A stretch of DNA of 64,000 bases, from assembly GCF_013140855.1 (NCBI RefSeq), contig NZ_JABBPG010000010.1, forward strand, positions 121,196-185,195, given 5' to 3'. Position numbers and translations under genes: made by a program. The notes beneath the pieces are model-generated. The model saw only the letters and a list, made by a program, of their open reading frames with translations. It had not been told where the DNA came from and did not search any database. This stretch comes from Pseudoalteromonas caenipelagi. Lineage in GTDB: Bacteria; Pseudomonadota; Gammaproteobacteria; Enterobacterales; Alteromonadaceae. Positions 9,501 through 17,189 of the stretch are shown piece after piece (position 1 is the first letter of the stretch; every line of letters starts with the position of its first letter).

Positions 9501-10427
9501 TTCAGCGCCACTAAAAATAATAAAATCACTATCTTTCAAGTTATTTCTATTTTTATATTCAATCAATAATCGAGATTTTCCTAAACCAGATAAACCAGTA
9601 AGTCTGACAAAACAGCTATTAGAGTTTATTGCTTCTGATAATGCGGAAAATGCTATTTTTCTTGGCTCATCTTCTTCGTAAGCAAGCTCATGCTTACGCT
9701 CATCATATTTCAGCCATTCTTTAATCGGCTTAGCCGCATCTAAATTAAATTTACCAACCGAAGGGGAATTTTTGATAAATGATTTCAGTAGTAAAACCTG
9801 CGTGTCATCTTCTGAGTTGGGTTTTACTATAGAGCTATGATTTACGCCATTTATTGTTTCAATAGGGTGATGTCTAAATATGCTTTTGGAACTCATCGCA
9901 GAAACGATAGTTTCATTAGCATCAATGACACTTAATATGGTTAGGTGCGCATCAAGTTTTTTATCTACCCATTGCTCATTTAAATCGTCTAATTCAGTTG
10001 CGTTACTAGCCAAAGACTTTAAATGCCTATTTAAAAAGGCTATATGTTTCCCTACTTTTGCAAAACCAGAGCCTTCATGAGGGACGTCGAAAAAACAGAC
10101 TTTTTTAATATTATGGTTGGTGCCTTTGGCATCAAGCCTTAAAAGCATCCGCCTAATAACTAGCCCTCCAAGGCTATGACCAACAAGAATGATATCGTCC
10201 TTTTCAATGTCGCAGCGTGTTTTAATATCTGTCAACAAACCATTTGCAATACTCAGGATAGATGGTGCAGGCAAGAAGCATTGCTTGATGGGGTTCGGTG
10301 AGGTATATCCATACTGAATTACGGTATGTTCAATTTCATCATCATCCATCAAAAACTGTGGGAATTTCCCCCACGTTTTTTCTATTTCACCACCTAATCC
10401 ATGTACAAAAATGATAAATTTATTCAT
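6513..10427 (-). CDS. Alpha/beta-hydrolase fused to STAND NTPase with long helical C-terminus, embedded in the RM operon
   Basis: 1304 residues. Residues 1-200 are a serine hydrolase of the PGAP1/DUF676 lipase-esterase type: oxyanion HGLGG (9-13), nucleophile GHSLGG (Ser85), an Asp near ILSVIDA (about 169) and His197 in GVNHSSIVKP. Residues about 250-450 form a STAND/NB-ARC-like NTPase with Walker A GLSGLGKS (278-285), Walker B FIIIDN (329-334) and a GFPLLA motif (410-415) like the GxP of NB-ARC. The remaining 850 or so residues look all-helical and repeat-like, as in sensor domains of bacterial STAND antiphage proteins. The start is 3 bp after the hsdS stop codon, with an AAAGGA site overlapping it. 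The inferred role is an abortive-infection effector that may guard the RM enzyme. The target of the hydrolase (lipid, ester or other) is unknown. No signal peptide is visible. Confidence 0.85.
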   Translation of the reverse strand: MNKFIIFVHGLGGEIEKTWGKFPQFLMDDDEIEHTVIQYGYTSPNPIKQCFLPAPSILSIANGLLTDIKTRCDIEKDDIILVGHSLGGLVIRRMLLRLDAKGTNHNIKKVCFFDVPHEGSGFAKVGKHIAFLNRHLKSLASNATELDDLNEQWVDKKLDAHLTILSVIDANETIVSAMSSKSIFRHHPIETINGVNHSSIVKPNSEDDTQVLLLKSFIKNSPSVGKFNLDAAKPIKEWLKYDERKHELAYEEDEPRKIAFSALSEAINSNSCFVRLTGLSGLGKSRLLIEYKNRNNLKDSDFIIFSGAENTHAVQESIKIAAENGAQGFIIIDNCSVNLHNFATNAIEINNSPLKLITTYFYHEEEKKLKNSIRIKLDKLDSEQIENLIDISLPGLDTSSKKQLEKFIEGFPLLAQMTIRELQQEGRITTQFDESDLVEKLINGDGNLSDQARELLKVFSLFDYFRFQRGVRDDVNEDAEFLKRIAGTDQITFENTIMTFNEKELINCTGSLARVVPKPLALNLAMEWWNTSAFDRQSEIVSNLPAMLHDSFCDQIRYLDSSVNVQSFVENFCAANHPFGQAELLLSKQGSRLFRALVEVNPAVTNNQLHRVILRLTDKEILDIEGDVRRNLVWALEMLVFHKSCFDKSAWTLFKFAQFENENYSNNALGQFSQLFRWQLSGTEADFDQRLAILNKAISLDLESADIVIINAIKTAMDTHGGTRTIGAEFQGTKPELKEWHPKTYQEIYDYWQSLLDILLVIIKRGQLVEQVKDAFGHEIRGLIRYKLPEKLDHFIKEVIKLTGKYWPAAAQSITHALHYDAKGMNEEQIDFLKSWEKLLSPDENSIEEQLKLVVLNPSREHVKGDDGHYIDMAAEDAKRLAKTLNNKLDDLYQHFELLMTFPEQKQSWVFAKHIVLEADNATKIINATLDYLRKHNIVNTQFLSGLLSGLNVKEPAQWKEMIELIGSDEKLIQYYPDAIRTGRFEMSHLDVFIRLIAEENLPSYSASTLVYGRATEHLTEEEISSFCMSLSKIDATANWVALDNMNMYTHGRTDLDFTQLRETLAHLVLNVSFRKEDKTRHSDSYHWLNSVERLLKSGDAEFALQLCSHVIDQVGENDVDYSDLWDYLSNAFYKAFEVHGNYIWPKVANKFTDGKAIKPYRLIDLLGSGKSYKKRDKSIFDILDPEVVVSWCKDEIGLLIVGRAISMFISHGEERVVNPLMIQLLTEYADNRPFLSEISANFSSRTWSGSLIPYLEADKKILQTLTEHTNIKVRNWAIGFIENIDHQIEYEVKRDAEEHMLRS

Positions 10428-10430
10428 ATT

Positions 10431-11621
10431 TTAATCCTTTAATTCTATTTGTCCTGAGATTAGTTTGGGTAACAACATATCTCGTTGTTGTTTAAGGTTT
10501 TGGTTTCTTTTCTTTAAATTAACCACTCCCTCAAAAAACTTATGTGCAATCTCCTCAAATTGCTCAACTAACTCTTCTGGCGGCGCAATATACTTCAGCT
10601 GTTTTAACGTTGTTTGTGTTAAAAGTGGTTGTGCAGATCCTCCTGCATATTTGTTTAAGTTAAAGTGCTCCAATAGCAAGAACAAATATGAAATGTTTTT
10701 CTCTGACTTACATTTAGCAATAATCGTATTATCTGACCCCCAGAATTTGTCAAAACAATACTCAACGGCTCCACAATAAGCTCCCACACGACCTATTATC
10801 ACCGCGTTTTGATACTTCCATTCTTCTGCTTTACCTACAATACCGTTAGCGCCATATAACTCAAACTCACCAGTTTCAGATTTAGCACACTTTTTACCAT
10901 TCCAAAAATCAAATGACTCAGCAAACTCTTTAACTCCCCATCCCTCAGGGGTTTGACCTAGTGGCGAGTCAATAAGCTTAGGATTGCCATCGGCATCAAG
11001 GTTTTCTTTGTGCCCTGGATAACGGAAGTTAATAAACCATTCGCGATAAAGAGATTGCGCCATATCTTCTAAGATAGCGATACGGCGGTTGTTGTTTTCG
11101 ATTAGGTCGTCGTAACCCTCAAGTATATCTGCAACTTTCTTTTGTGTACTTTCTGGAGGAAGGATGAACTCGAAATCCTTAATTTGTTGACCACTGATGT
11201 GAGGTACATTTACACCTGTAACTATGGGTTTAATATAACTTGTAAACTGAGGGCTTCCTATCAAATAACGTAAGTAGCGAGTGCTTAAACCATCCACGCC
11301 TCTCATTCTACAAACTCGTTGTACTAACAGTGATTTTGGGTCGCCTGGTTTTATCCATGAAAACTTTAGACCTGACTCAATCCAAGGTCGATCCATAGCT
11401 AACACTACATCATTTTCTTCCAACCAATACTTTTCTTTTACTGGATGTTCAGAAACAGGCCACCTTACAGCACCAACCCAGTCTATATAACCTTGGTGAA
11501 CGTTTGAGCCTTTTACTAAAGGAATATCTTCGAAGTTTTGAGTAAATAATTTACTTTTAAATGCGAAACCACTCAAAAAATCGATGTGTTTACCAAGTTT
11601 AGTTACGGTAATATTGTTCAT
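10431..11621 (-). CDS. hsdS: Type I restriction enzyme specificity subunit S
   Basis: 396 residues with two target-recognition domains (about 1-150 and 205-345), each followed by a coiled-coil conserved region. The first is IKDFEFILPPESTQKKVADIL, leading to NNNRRIAILEDMAQSLYREWF. The second is IAPPEELVEQFEEIAHKFF, leading to QRDMLLPKLISGQIEL. It determines which bipartite DNA sequence HsdM methylates and HsdR restricts. The ATG follows the hsdM TAG stop directly. The recognition sequence cannot be read from the protein. Specificity domains are usually the most variable part of such systems, and no second hsdS or inverting recombinase is present to shuffle them. Confidence 0.95.
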   Translation of the reverse strand: MNNITVTKLGKHIDFLSGFAFKSKLFTQNFEDIPLVKGSNVHQGYIDWVGAVRWPVSEHPVKEKYWLEENDVVLAMDRPWIESGLKFSWIKPGDPKSLLVQRVCRMRGVDGLSTRYLRYLIGSPQFTSYIKPIVTGVNVPHISGQQIKDFEFILPPESTQKKVADILEGYDDLIENNNRRIAILEDMAQSLYREWFINFRYPGHKENLDADGNPKLIDSPLGQTPEGWGVKEFAESFDFWNGKKCAKSETGEFELYGANGIVGKAEEWKYQNAVIIGRVGAYCGAVEYCFDKFWGSDNTIIAKCKSEKNISYLFLLLEHFNLNKYAGGSAQPLLTQTTLKQLKYIAPPEELVEQFEEIAHKFFEGVVNLKKRNQNLKQQRDMLLPKLISGQIELKD

Positions 11622-13259
11622 CTAAATACTACCCAGCACTTTAGTAATATTTTTTGAAATTGATACTTCCAATTCATGCGCCTCAGCATTCAAGATTTCT
11701 AATTTTTCTTGAAGTGCTTCTAACTTAGCTGCAAAGTCTTCATCATGCTCCTGATCATCTTCAGCAACTCCTACATAGCGACCAGGGTTTAAGCTATAGC
11801 CTTGTTCTATGATGTCGGCTTTAGATGCCACTTTACATAAACCAGCGATATCTTGGTAAGTCAGTTCACCATTGTCGTTGGTAAAGAAGTCTTCTAGTTT
11901 AAACTTACCGTCGTTGCCAGTGTCTGGATGGGTTTCTAGGTAAGTATTATCAATATCTTGCCCACGGTACAAGCGCACAATATTGGCGATAAAGTTGAGT
12001 TGCTCACTGGTGTAATCACGCACGGCGCGGGTAACTTGGCGGAAGATATGGCGCGCATCAATAAACAATACTTTATCTTTGTTGTACGCTGGTTTGTTTT
12101 TATCTAAGAACCACAGCGCACATGGCAACGTTACGGTGTAGAAGAAGTTACTCGATACCGCCACCATGACATCAACGGCATCATCTTCGATAAGCTGTTG
12201 GCGGATTTCTTGTTCTGAACCACGGGCATCACTAGCTGAATTTGCCATTACAAAACCTGCACGACCTGTTTGGTTAAGCGCGCTGTAAAACATTTGTACC
12301 CATATATAGTTACCGTTGTCATTGCGAGGCATACCATAAGGGAAGCGGTGTTTATCACCTTCTAAACGGTCTTTTTGGATTTCATTCACATTGAATGGAG
12401 GGTTTGCCATTACATAGTCAAACTGACCGTGTTGTTTACCATCAACAACTTCACCTTTGGCAAGCTCAAACGGGTCTTCATAGTAAGAGTTACCTTCTCG
12501 GATATCACCTTGTAAACCATGAACAGCTAGGTTCATTTTTGATAAGCGAACTGTATCACCTGTTTTTTCTTGGCCGAAAACCGAGAGTTCATCAGACGCA
12601 TTCTTATTATGACTTGCTACAAAGTCCGCCGAACTGACAAACATACCACCACTACCACAAGCGGGATCGAATACCTTGCCATGATATGGCTCGATGATCT
12701 CGGTAATTAATCTTACCAATGCAGAAGGCGTGAAGAATTCACCACCACCTTGACCTTCTGTTTTAGCAAATTCATTCAAGAAGTATTCGTAAATACGGCC
12801 AAATATATCCGAGCCAAGGCTGAAGTCGATGTCATTGAAGTTCTTAAGCAGGCTTTTAAGAATATCGTTATCAAATCGTGTAAACGTTTTAGGCAAAGCA
12901 TCTTTTATAGCTTCATTTTCACCTTCTAACGCTTTCATCGCTTCATTAACATTTACGCCAATGTTTGCACCTTCTGGTAAGGCTAGTAAATTTGAATATA
13001 AGGCTTCATCAGGTACATACATTGCACCTTCGGCTTGAATTTTAGATTTGATATCACCACCGCCACGGCTGCGAGAATTCGTTTGCTCAGCAATCTTATT
13101 CTTTGCTTGAGTAAAGCGATATTCGGCATATTTGAGAAAGATTAAGCCTAATATTGGGCGGGAGTATTCTTGTGCAGTTAAACCTGTGTTTGCACGTAAT
13201 GAGTCAGCAGCTGACCACAAACGTTTTTCTAATTCTTCAATTTTTTTAAAATCAGCCAT
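11622..13259 (-). CDS. hsdM: Type I DNA methyltransferase subunit M
   Basis: An N6-adenine methyltransferase. The N-terminal HsdM domain (KIEELEKRLWSAADSLRANTG) precedes the SAM-binding motif DPACGSGG (198-205) and the catalytic NPPF (286-289), counted from the ATG at 13259. That start gives 545 residues and the family's usual MADFKKIE beginning, although AGGA sits directly against the ATG. The frame is open upstream to 13310, which leaves a TTG alternative. It is the first gene of the operon and must supply protection together with HsdS. The XRE regulator at 13435-13674 lies just upstream on the same strand and may delay or limit expression, but no operator directly at hsdM was recognised. 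Confidence 0.95.
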   Translation of the reverse strand: MADFKKIEELEKRLWSAADSLRANTGLTAQEYSRPILGLIFLKYAEYRFTQAKNKIAEQTNSRSRGGGDIKSKIQAEGAMYVPDEALYSNLLALPEGANIGVNVNEAMKALEGENEAIKDALPKTFTRFDNDILKSLLKNFNDIDFSLGSDIFGRIYEYFLNEFAKTEGQGGGEFFTPSALVRLITEIIEPYHGKVFDPACGSGGMFVSSADFVASHNKNASDELSVFGQEKTGDTVRLSKMNLAVHGLQGDIREGNSYYEDPFELAKGEVVDGKQHGQFDYVMANPPFNVNEIQKDRLEGDKHRFPYGMPRNDNGNYIWVQMFYSALNQTGRAGFVMANSASDARGSEQEIRQQLIEDDAVDVMVAVSSNFFYTVTLPCALWFLDKNKPAYNKDKVLFIDARHIFRQVTRAVRDYTSEQLNFIANIVRLYRGQDIDNTYLETHPDTGNDGKFKLEDFFTNDNGELTYQDIAGLCKVASKADIIEQGYSLNPGRYVGVAEDDQEHDEDFAAKLEALQEKLEILNAEAHELEVSISKNITKVLGSI

Positions 13260-13434
13260 TCCTGAGGCCCTACTATCCAATATTGTATTCAATTTAGTGT
13301 AACAAAACACATTTTCTAAAAATATATTTTAGTTACATAACTTTTTGAAATTTATGTTCATTTTGTTTTCAATCAAACAAAAGTAGTTCGCCTGATTTTG
13401 AGCCATACGAACGCTTTATTAACCACTTTTAAAA

Positions 13435-13674
13435 CTATTCAATTTCAGTCTCTTTTAACTGCTCTAGATTTGGTAAAAAGTCAGCGGGTTCGCACTCTAG
13501 TGCAATCGCAATCTTATAGAGGATGTCTAATGTGATATTTACTTCACCTCTGTCGATACGGCCAACATAGCTTCTATCAATTTTTGTTGCGACAGCCAGC
13601 TTATCTTGAGAAATCTTCTTACTTGTTCTTATTGCACGTAATTTTTCACTAAAAATTTGGTTTCGATCATTCAT
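13435..13674 (-). CDS. XRE-family helix-turn-helix regulator (C-protein-like)
   Basis: A 79-residue Cro/C1-type repressor-activator made almost entirely of one HTH: SEKLRAIRTSKKISQDKLA, then the recognition helix IDRSYVGRIDRG and the ALECEPADFLP tail. This is the typical build of controller (C) proteins of restriction-modification systems. The ATG at 13674 (NDRNQIFSEKL) is preferred. The frame stays open to 13788, but the extra leader is low-complexity Ile/Arg translated from operator repeats. It lies between the RM operon (same strand, 175 bp upstream of hsdM) and a divergent helicase pair, so it could regulate either. Confidence 0.85.
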   Translation of the reverse strand: MNDRNQIFSEKLRAIRTSKKISQDKLAVATKIDRSYVGRIDRGEVNITLDILYKIAIALECEPADFLPNLEQLKETEIE

Positions 13675-13715
13675 CCGATTTACCCCAAACGAAAAGATCG
13701 ATGATCCCATATTGC

Positions 13716-13757
13716 GGATTATATTATCACGGATTATAATCCCACGGATTATTATCC
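13716..13757. promoter_or_regulatory. Three GGATTAT operator repeats at 15-bp spacing
   Basis: GGATTATATTATC (13716), GGATTATAATCC (13731, a perfect 12-bp palindrome) and GGATTATTATCC (13746) begin exactly 15 bp apart, between the divergent XRE gene and the gene at 13789. The regular phasing suggests cooperative binding by the XRE regulator. Confidence 0.7.
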
Positions 13758-13788
13758 TAAAACCTACACCTATCTTAAGAGGGTTCAT

Positions 13789-14313
13789 ATGAAGTTAAAC
13801 TTTCTTATTGCTCAAATTGTCTCTGTTGAGAACTTTGATAACTTTTCAGCATTGGAGTTAAGAGCCGCATTTCTTGTATTGCACGAAGACAAAAGTTTAT
13901 GCCCTGTAGAAGCTAGAAGGTTCTGTTATGCGGAATTGATAAAGCTAGTAAGAAGAAACTGGTTAAAGAAAATTAAATCCAATAAAACTGGCGCTGTGAG
14001 CTACAAAAAAACAGCGCTGTTCAATGCTGAGAAAATTCTGCCTGAAACGACAGGTTCAATGATTGAAAAACCGAATCTTCTCCCTCACCCTGAGAAAGTT
14101 AAGGCCCCATTGTTAAGCAGGTTAAACCGTTACAAAAAAGAGCTATTAATTAGTTTTGGAGAACTAGAAGAGTATGAACAGCTCTCGCAAGTTCACCCAG
14201 AATTAAACGAACAACTTCAAGATAAATACAATCAAGCCCGTGAACAAAACTCGGCTTTACTTGGCAAAATCAAAGCGATTGAGAATCTTTTTAACCCAGT
14301 GAGTAAACCTTAA
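13789..14313 (+). CDS. Uncharacterised winged-helix/coiled-coil protein paired with a helicase
   Basis: 174 residues that I do not recognise as a named family. The first 80 or so residues look like a small helical or winged-helix DNA-binding fold (FSALELRAAFLVLHEDKS, then ARRFCYAELIKLVRRNWLKKIKSN). Residues about 105-170 are charged and helical, probably coiled-coil. The ATG has an AGAGGG site 7 bp upstream. The stop codon overlaps the start of the next gene (TAATG), so the two proteins are probably made together and act as a unit. Expression is probably controlled by the three operator repeats immediately upstream. Confidence 0.75.
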   Translation: MKLNFLIAQIVSVENFDNFSALELRAAFLVLHEDKSLCPVEARRFCYAELIKLVRRNWLKKIKSNKTGAVSYKKTALFNAEKILPETTGSMIEKPNLLPHPEKVKAPLLSRLNRYKKELLISFGELEEYEQLSQVHPELNEQLQDKYNQAREQNSALLGKIKAIENLFNPVSKP

Positions 14314-15797
14314 TGAAATTAAGAAAGTGGCAGAGTGAATGTGTTGAAAAAGCACTAAAGCAGTATTCTGAAGGGCAAAAACATTTTTTAGCTCTTGCGA
14401 CACCAGGCGCAGGTAAAACTCTCATGGGTTCAGAGCTAGCTAAGCAGCTATTTGAGCATGATATGATTGATTTAGTGTTTTGCTTTGCCCCTTCAAAAAT
14501 CGTTGCTTACGATTTTAGCCAAAGCTTGAAGCAGAGCATAAATGCTCGCTTTGATGGTCTCATCGGAGCCAAAGGTAACTCTAAAACATATCAAGGATTG
14601 CAATATTTAGATGAGTCGTTTTGGGATCTTTTTAAGTCCCATAGGGTGTTTGTGATCTTTGATGAGATACACCACTGCGCCGGATCAAATATTGATAACG
14701 CTAACTCATGGGGGCGACCAATAATTGAAAAAATAAAGCATGGTGCTGAATTTACCATTTCGCTTACAGGCACTCCTTGGCGTTCTGATGCTGCCCCTGT
14801 CGCACTTTCTAAATATTGTGATGTAACAAGAAGAATAAAATGTGATTATGTTTACGGTTTAAAGGAAGCAATACGTGACAAGGTTTGCCGAATACCACAG
14901 CTCATCGCTCTTGATAACGACAATATTACTCTCACAGAAAAAGATGAAACCCAGCATTTTAAGTCGTTTGCTAGTCTATTAATGGAATCCGGAATTCCTT
15001 ACTCTAAAGTCGTTCAAAATGAGATTGTTATTGAGCAGATGCTTATAAAAGCTAATTTTCAGTTAGAACGATTAAGGACTTTAAATGGTAACTCAGCAGG
15101 CTTAATTGTTGCCTCAAGCATTAGTCATGCTTGGCAAATTCACGCTATTTTACGAAAAATATTAGGTGACGATGCGCTAGTTGTAACAAGTGATGACGAT
15201 AAGCCAAGCGAAGCTATCCGACAATTCAGAAAAGCAAATGATAAGTGGGTGATCAGTGTAGGAATGATTTCTGAAGGCACCAACATTCCTAGATTGCAAG
15301 TTTGTTGCTTGCTAACAAATGTGACTACCGAGCTATATTTTAGACAAATCTTAGGTCGTATATTGAGAGTTACGGATAAGCCAAATCAGGAAGCAATTAT
15401 GCTCATGCCTGCCGAACCGCTATTTATGGAATTTGCAAAAAATATCATTCAAGATATTCCAGATTCTGCTCCCATTGTAAAAGTTGAAACCACATCTGAC
15501 TCTGTATCTCTCGATAATGAGAATATTATTGTCGACGAAACCTGCGACGATAACGTTCAACTAGTGCTCACTTCAGATATCAACTCTGATATATCCACTA
15601 TCTTAATTTCACCTTCAGAAGTATATGAATCTGAAGGCGAAATTAAGCAAAGCCAGTTAAGTGATACCTATGAAAGAGAATTAGGAGTGTTTGGGAGATT
15701 TAAACAAGAAACATTAGAAATTCGGGACTTCGAGTATTTTAAAAATTCTGATTTTAAAAAAATGAACTCAGCTCATGAAGACATGGCTGTTTTTTAA
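14313..15797 (+). CDS. SF2 DEAD/DEAH-box helicase
   Basis: 494 residues. It shows the Q-like LRKWQSECVEKAL, motif I ATPGAGKT (29-36), motif II DEIH (117-120) followed by HC, motif III SLTGTPWRSD, motif V ISVGMISEGTNIP and motif VI QILGRILRV. This is the pattern of SF2 helicases related to restriction-type and RAD25-like translocases. No nuclease domain is evident. The last 100 residues are acidic and Ser/Asp-rich. It overlaps the preceding gene by one base. A paired small protein plus helicase on an island beside an RM operon suggests a second DNA-targeting defence module, but no known system was matched with confidence. Confidence 0.85.
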   Translation: MKLRKWQSECVEKALKQYSEGQKHFLALATPGAGKTLMGSELAKQLFEHDMIDLVFCFAPSKIVAYDFSQSLKQSINARFDGLIGAKGNSKTYQGLQYLDESFWDLFKSHRVFVIFDEIHHCAGSNIDNANSWGRPIIEKIKHGAEFTISLTGTPWRSDAAPVALSKYCDVTRRIKCDYVYGLKEAIRDKVCRIPQLIALDNDNITLTEKDETQHFKSFASLLMESGIPYSKVVQNEIVIEQMLIKANFQLERLRTLNGNSAGLIVASSISHAWQIHAILRKILGDDALVVTSDDDKPSEAIRQFRKANDKWVISVGMISEGTNIPRLQVCCLLTNVTTELYFRQILGRILRVTDKPNQEAIMLMPAEPLFMEFAKNIIQDIPDSAPIVKVETTSDSVSLDNENIIVDETCDDNVQLVLTSDINSDISTILISPSEVYESEGEIKQSQLSDTYERELGVFGRFKQETLEIRDFEYFKNSDFKKMNSAHEDMAVF

Positions 15798-15935
15798 AAT
15801 GATAAAATGGGTAAATATCAATCTAAATTACCAGATTCAGTTAACAAAGCTGAACCTTCAACAATTGTCACCTAAATAAACGCAACTATCAGAACTGATA
15901 TAAGCTAGTGCTATTAAAATTTTGCTCACCAAAAC

Positions 15936-15968
15936 TAAGCCTCGTTAATAACGAGGCTTATTATTTTT
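15936..15968 (+). terminator. Rho-independent terminator after the helicase gene
   Basis: A perfect 11-bp stem (TAAGCCTCGTT / AACGAGGCTTA) with an AAT loop, followed by TTATTTTT. It stands about 140 bp after the helicase stop codon and also faces the 3' end of the convergent nucleotidase gene. Confidence 0.85.
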
Positions 15969-16006
15969 AAATCTGATGGAGCTTAAATTCTCTTAGGTTA
16001 ATTCAA

Positions 16007-16471
16007 CTAATTTGAATTAGAACTTAGCTCGCTTGAGAGTTTGCCTAATACTGTTTCCCAATCAGGGCACTCTATAGTTCCAAAATGAAATAGTTTACCT
16101 TCAAATATTTCCTGCCCTCTGCCGCTGGCGTGGTCGTCAATCAAAATATCGCCTTTCAGTAGCCCTTTATGGCTGCATATTATTAGGTTATGGGTCATTT
16201 CGTAACCGAATTTATCTTCGACCCAAAGCCTTTTTTCTGAATATGATAAAGGATTTTTGGTTGAAGGTGCTGTAAGTATGTAGACTTCAACGTTGGTATT
16301 TTTTCTTAGTTGTTCGACTGCTGCTAAAGCGCCATCCATTGGGGCTAAGCTTCGAAAAAATCCAGGTAAACTTTGTGGGAAAGGATTGTCAGGATTTTTT
16401 TGTTTGTGCTCTTTTATTTTTGAAGAGTAGTCACACAACACATCGTCCATATCTATGTAAATTTTCAGCAT
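16007..16471 (-). CDS. 5'(3')-deoxyribonucleotidase-like HAD phosphatase
   Basis: 154 residues with the HAD nucleophile motif DMDDVLCDY (residues 7-15), a threonine motif in YILTAPS and the acidic motif ILIDDHASG. This matches the NT5C-type 5'(3')-deoxyribonucleotidase family (as in YorS of phage SPbeta), which dephosphorylates dNMPs. It stands alone, convergent to the helicase gene. On an island, nucleotide phosphatases may be phage-derived metabolism genes or may deplete dNTPs in defence. Nothing in the sequence decides between these. Confidence 0.85.
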   Translation of the reverse strand: MLKIYIDMDDVLCDYSSKIKEHKQKNPDNPFPQSLPGFFRSLAPMDGALAAVEQLRKNTNVEVYILTAPSTKNPLSYSEKRLWVEDKFGYEMTHNLIICSHKGLLKGDILIDDHASGRGQEIFEGKLFHFGTIECPDWETVLGKLSSELSSNSN

Positions 16472-17189
16472 GTCGTCTCACCTAATTTTTTGAAGACCCA
16501 ATATTATGGGCAATCAGTTTACTTGAACGGAAGCTTCTTTTCGCGTGATTATCATAAGTGAGGCCGAAAAGTAGATCTTCTTAATTTAATAGCGGGCACT
16601 TTCTTTCAGTGCTTATATTTATCTCAAGCGAGGTAAGAGAGATCAAGTATAGAAACTTAGGTCAATTAGTAATTATTCACAATAGTGAAAAAAAGCATTA
16701 TTAATGACAATATCTGACACTATAGTGAAAAAAAGCACTTTTATAGCAAGGCATTACAAGTAAGATTCTCTATGCTTACCCAAAAAAAACGATGTATGGA
16801 CTTCCCAGAGTTTGCTAGACACCCAATGAGTTACATTGTAACTTTAAATTGTAGTAGCTCATATCTGATCTGACAGTATACGCAAATAGGTTTAGAATTT
16901 ATCTGACAGGCAGTTATGAGCGAATAGAGTCATTGAATAAATTACTCCAAGCACATAACAAACTCTTCGTTGTTAGAAGTAAAAATTATGCCTATTCCAT
17001 TTCTTAATGATTACTTCCTCCTTAATAATATTAACACCCAATTTGCCTGTTTTCCGCAATTTATAAAATGTTAATTTTCAAATAACTATCTGACTAGTAA
17101 CAACTAATTATTAGTGTTATAAATTGCTAAAGTATGTAAACAGGCGATGTTGCGGTAGAAAAAGAGGCAACTTGCCTCTTAATAAACTG
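16472..17189. other. AT-rich non-coding stretch with short repeats
   Basis: No convincing gene was seen. ATAGTGAAAAAAAGCA occurs twice, at 16682 and 16722, 40 bp apart. The word TCTGAC recurs (near 16705, 16870, 16902 and 17086) and reappears as an inverted pair near 19380-19419, on the far side of the integron cassettes. A 9-bp stem with a single-base centre (AAGAGGCAA / TTGCCTCTT, 17162-17180) lies just before the first cassette and may be the end of a decayed recombination site. Confidence 0.6.

Noticed and set aside
16472..17189. A possible third integron cassette or an integron integrase left of cassette 1
   Set aside because: Only a half-site-like stem at 17162-17180 is present. There is no paired outer box and no integrase gene.
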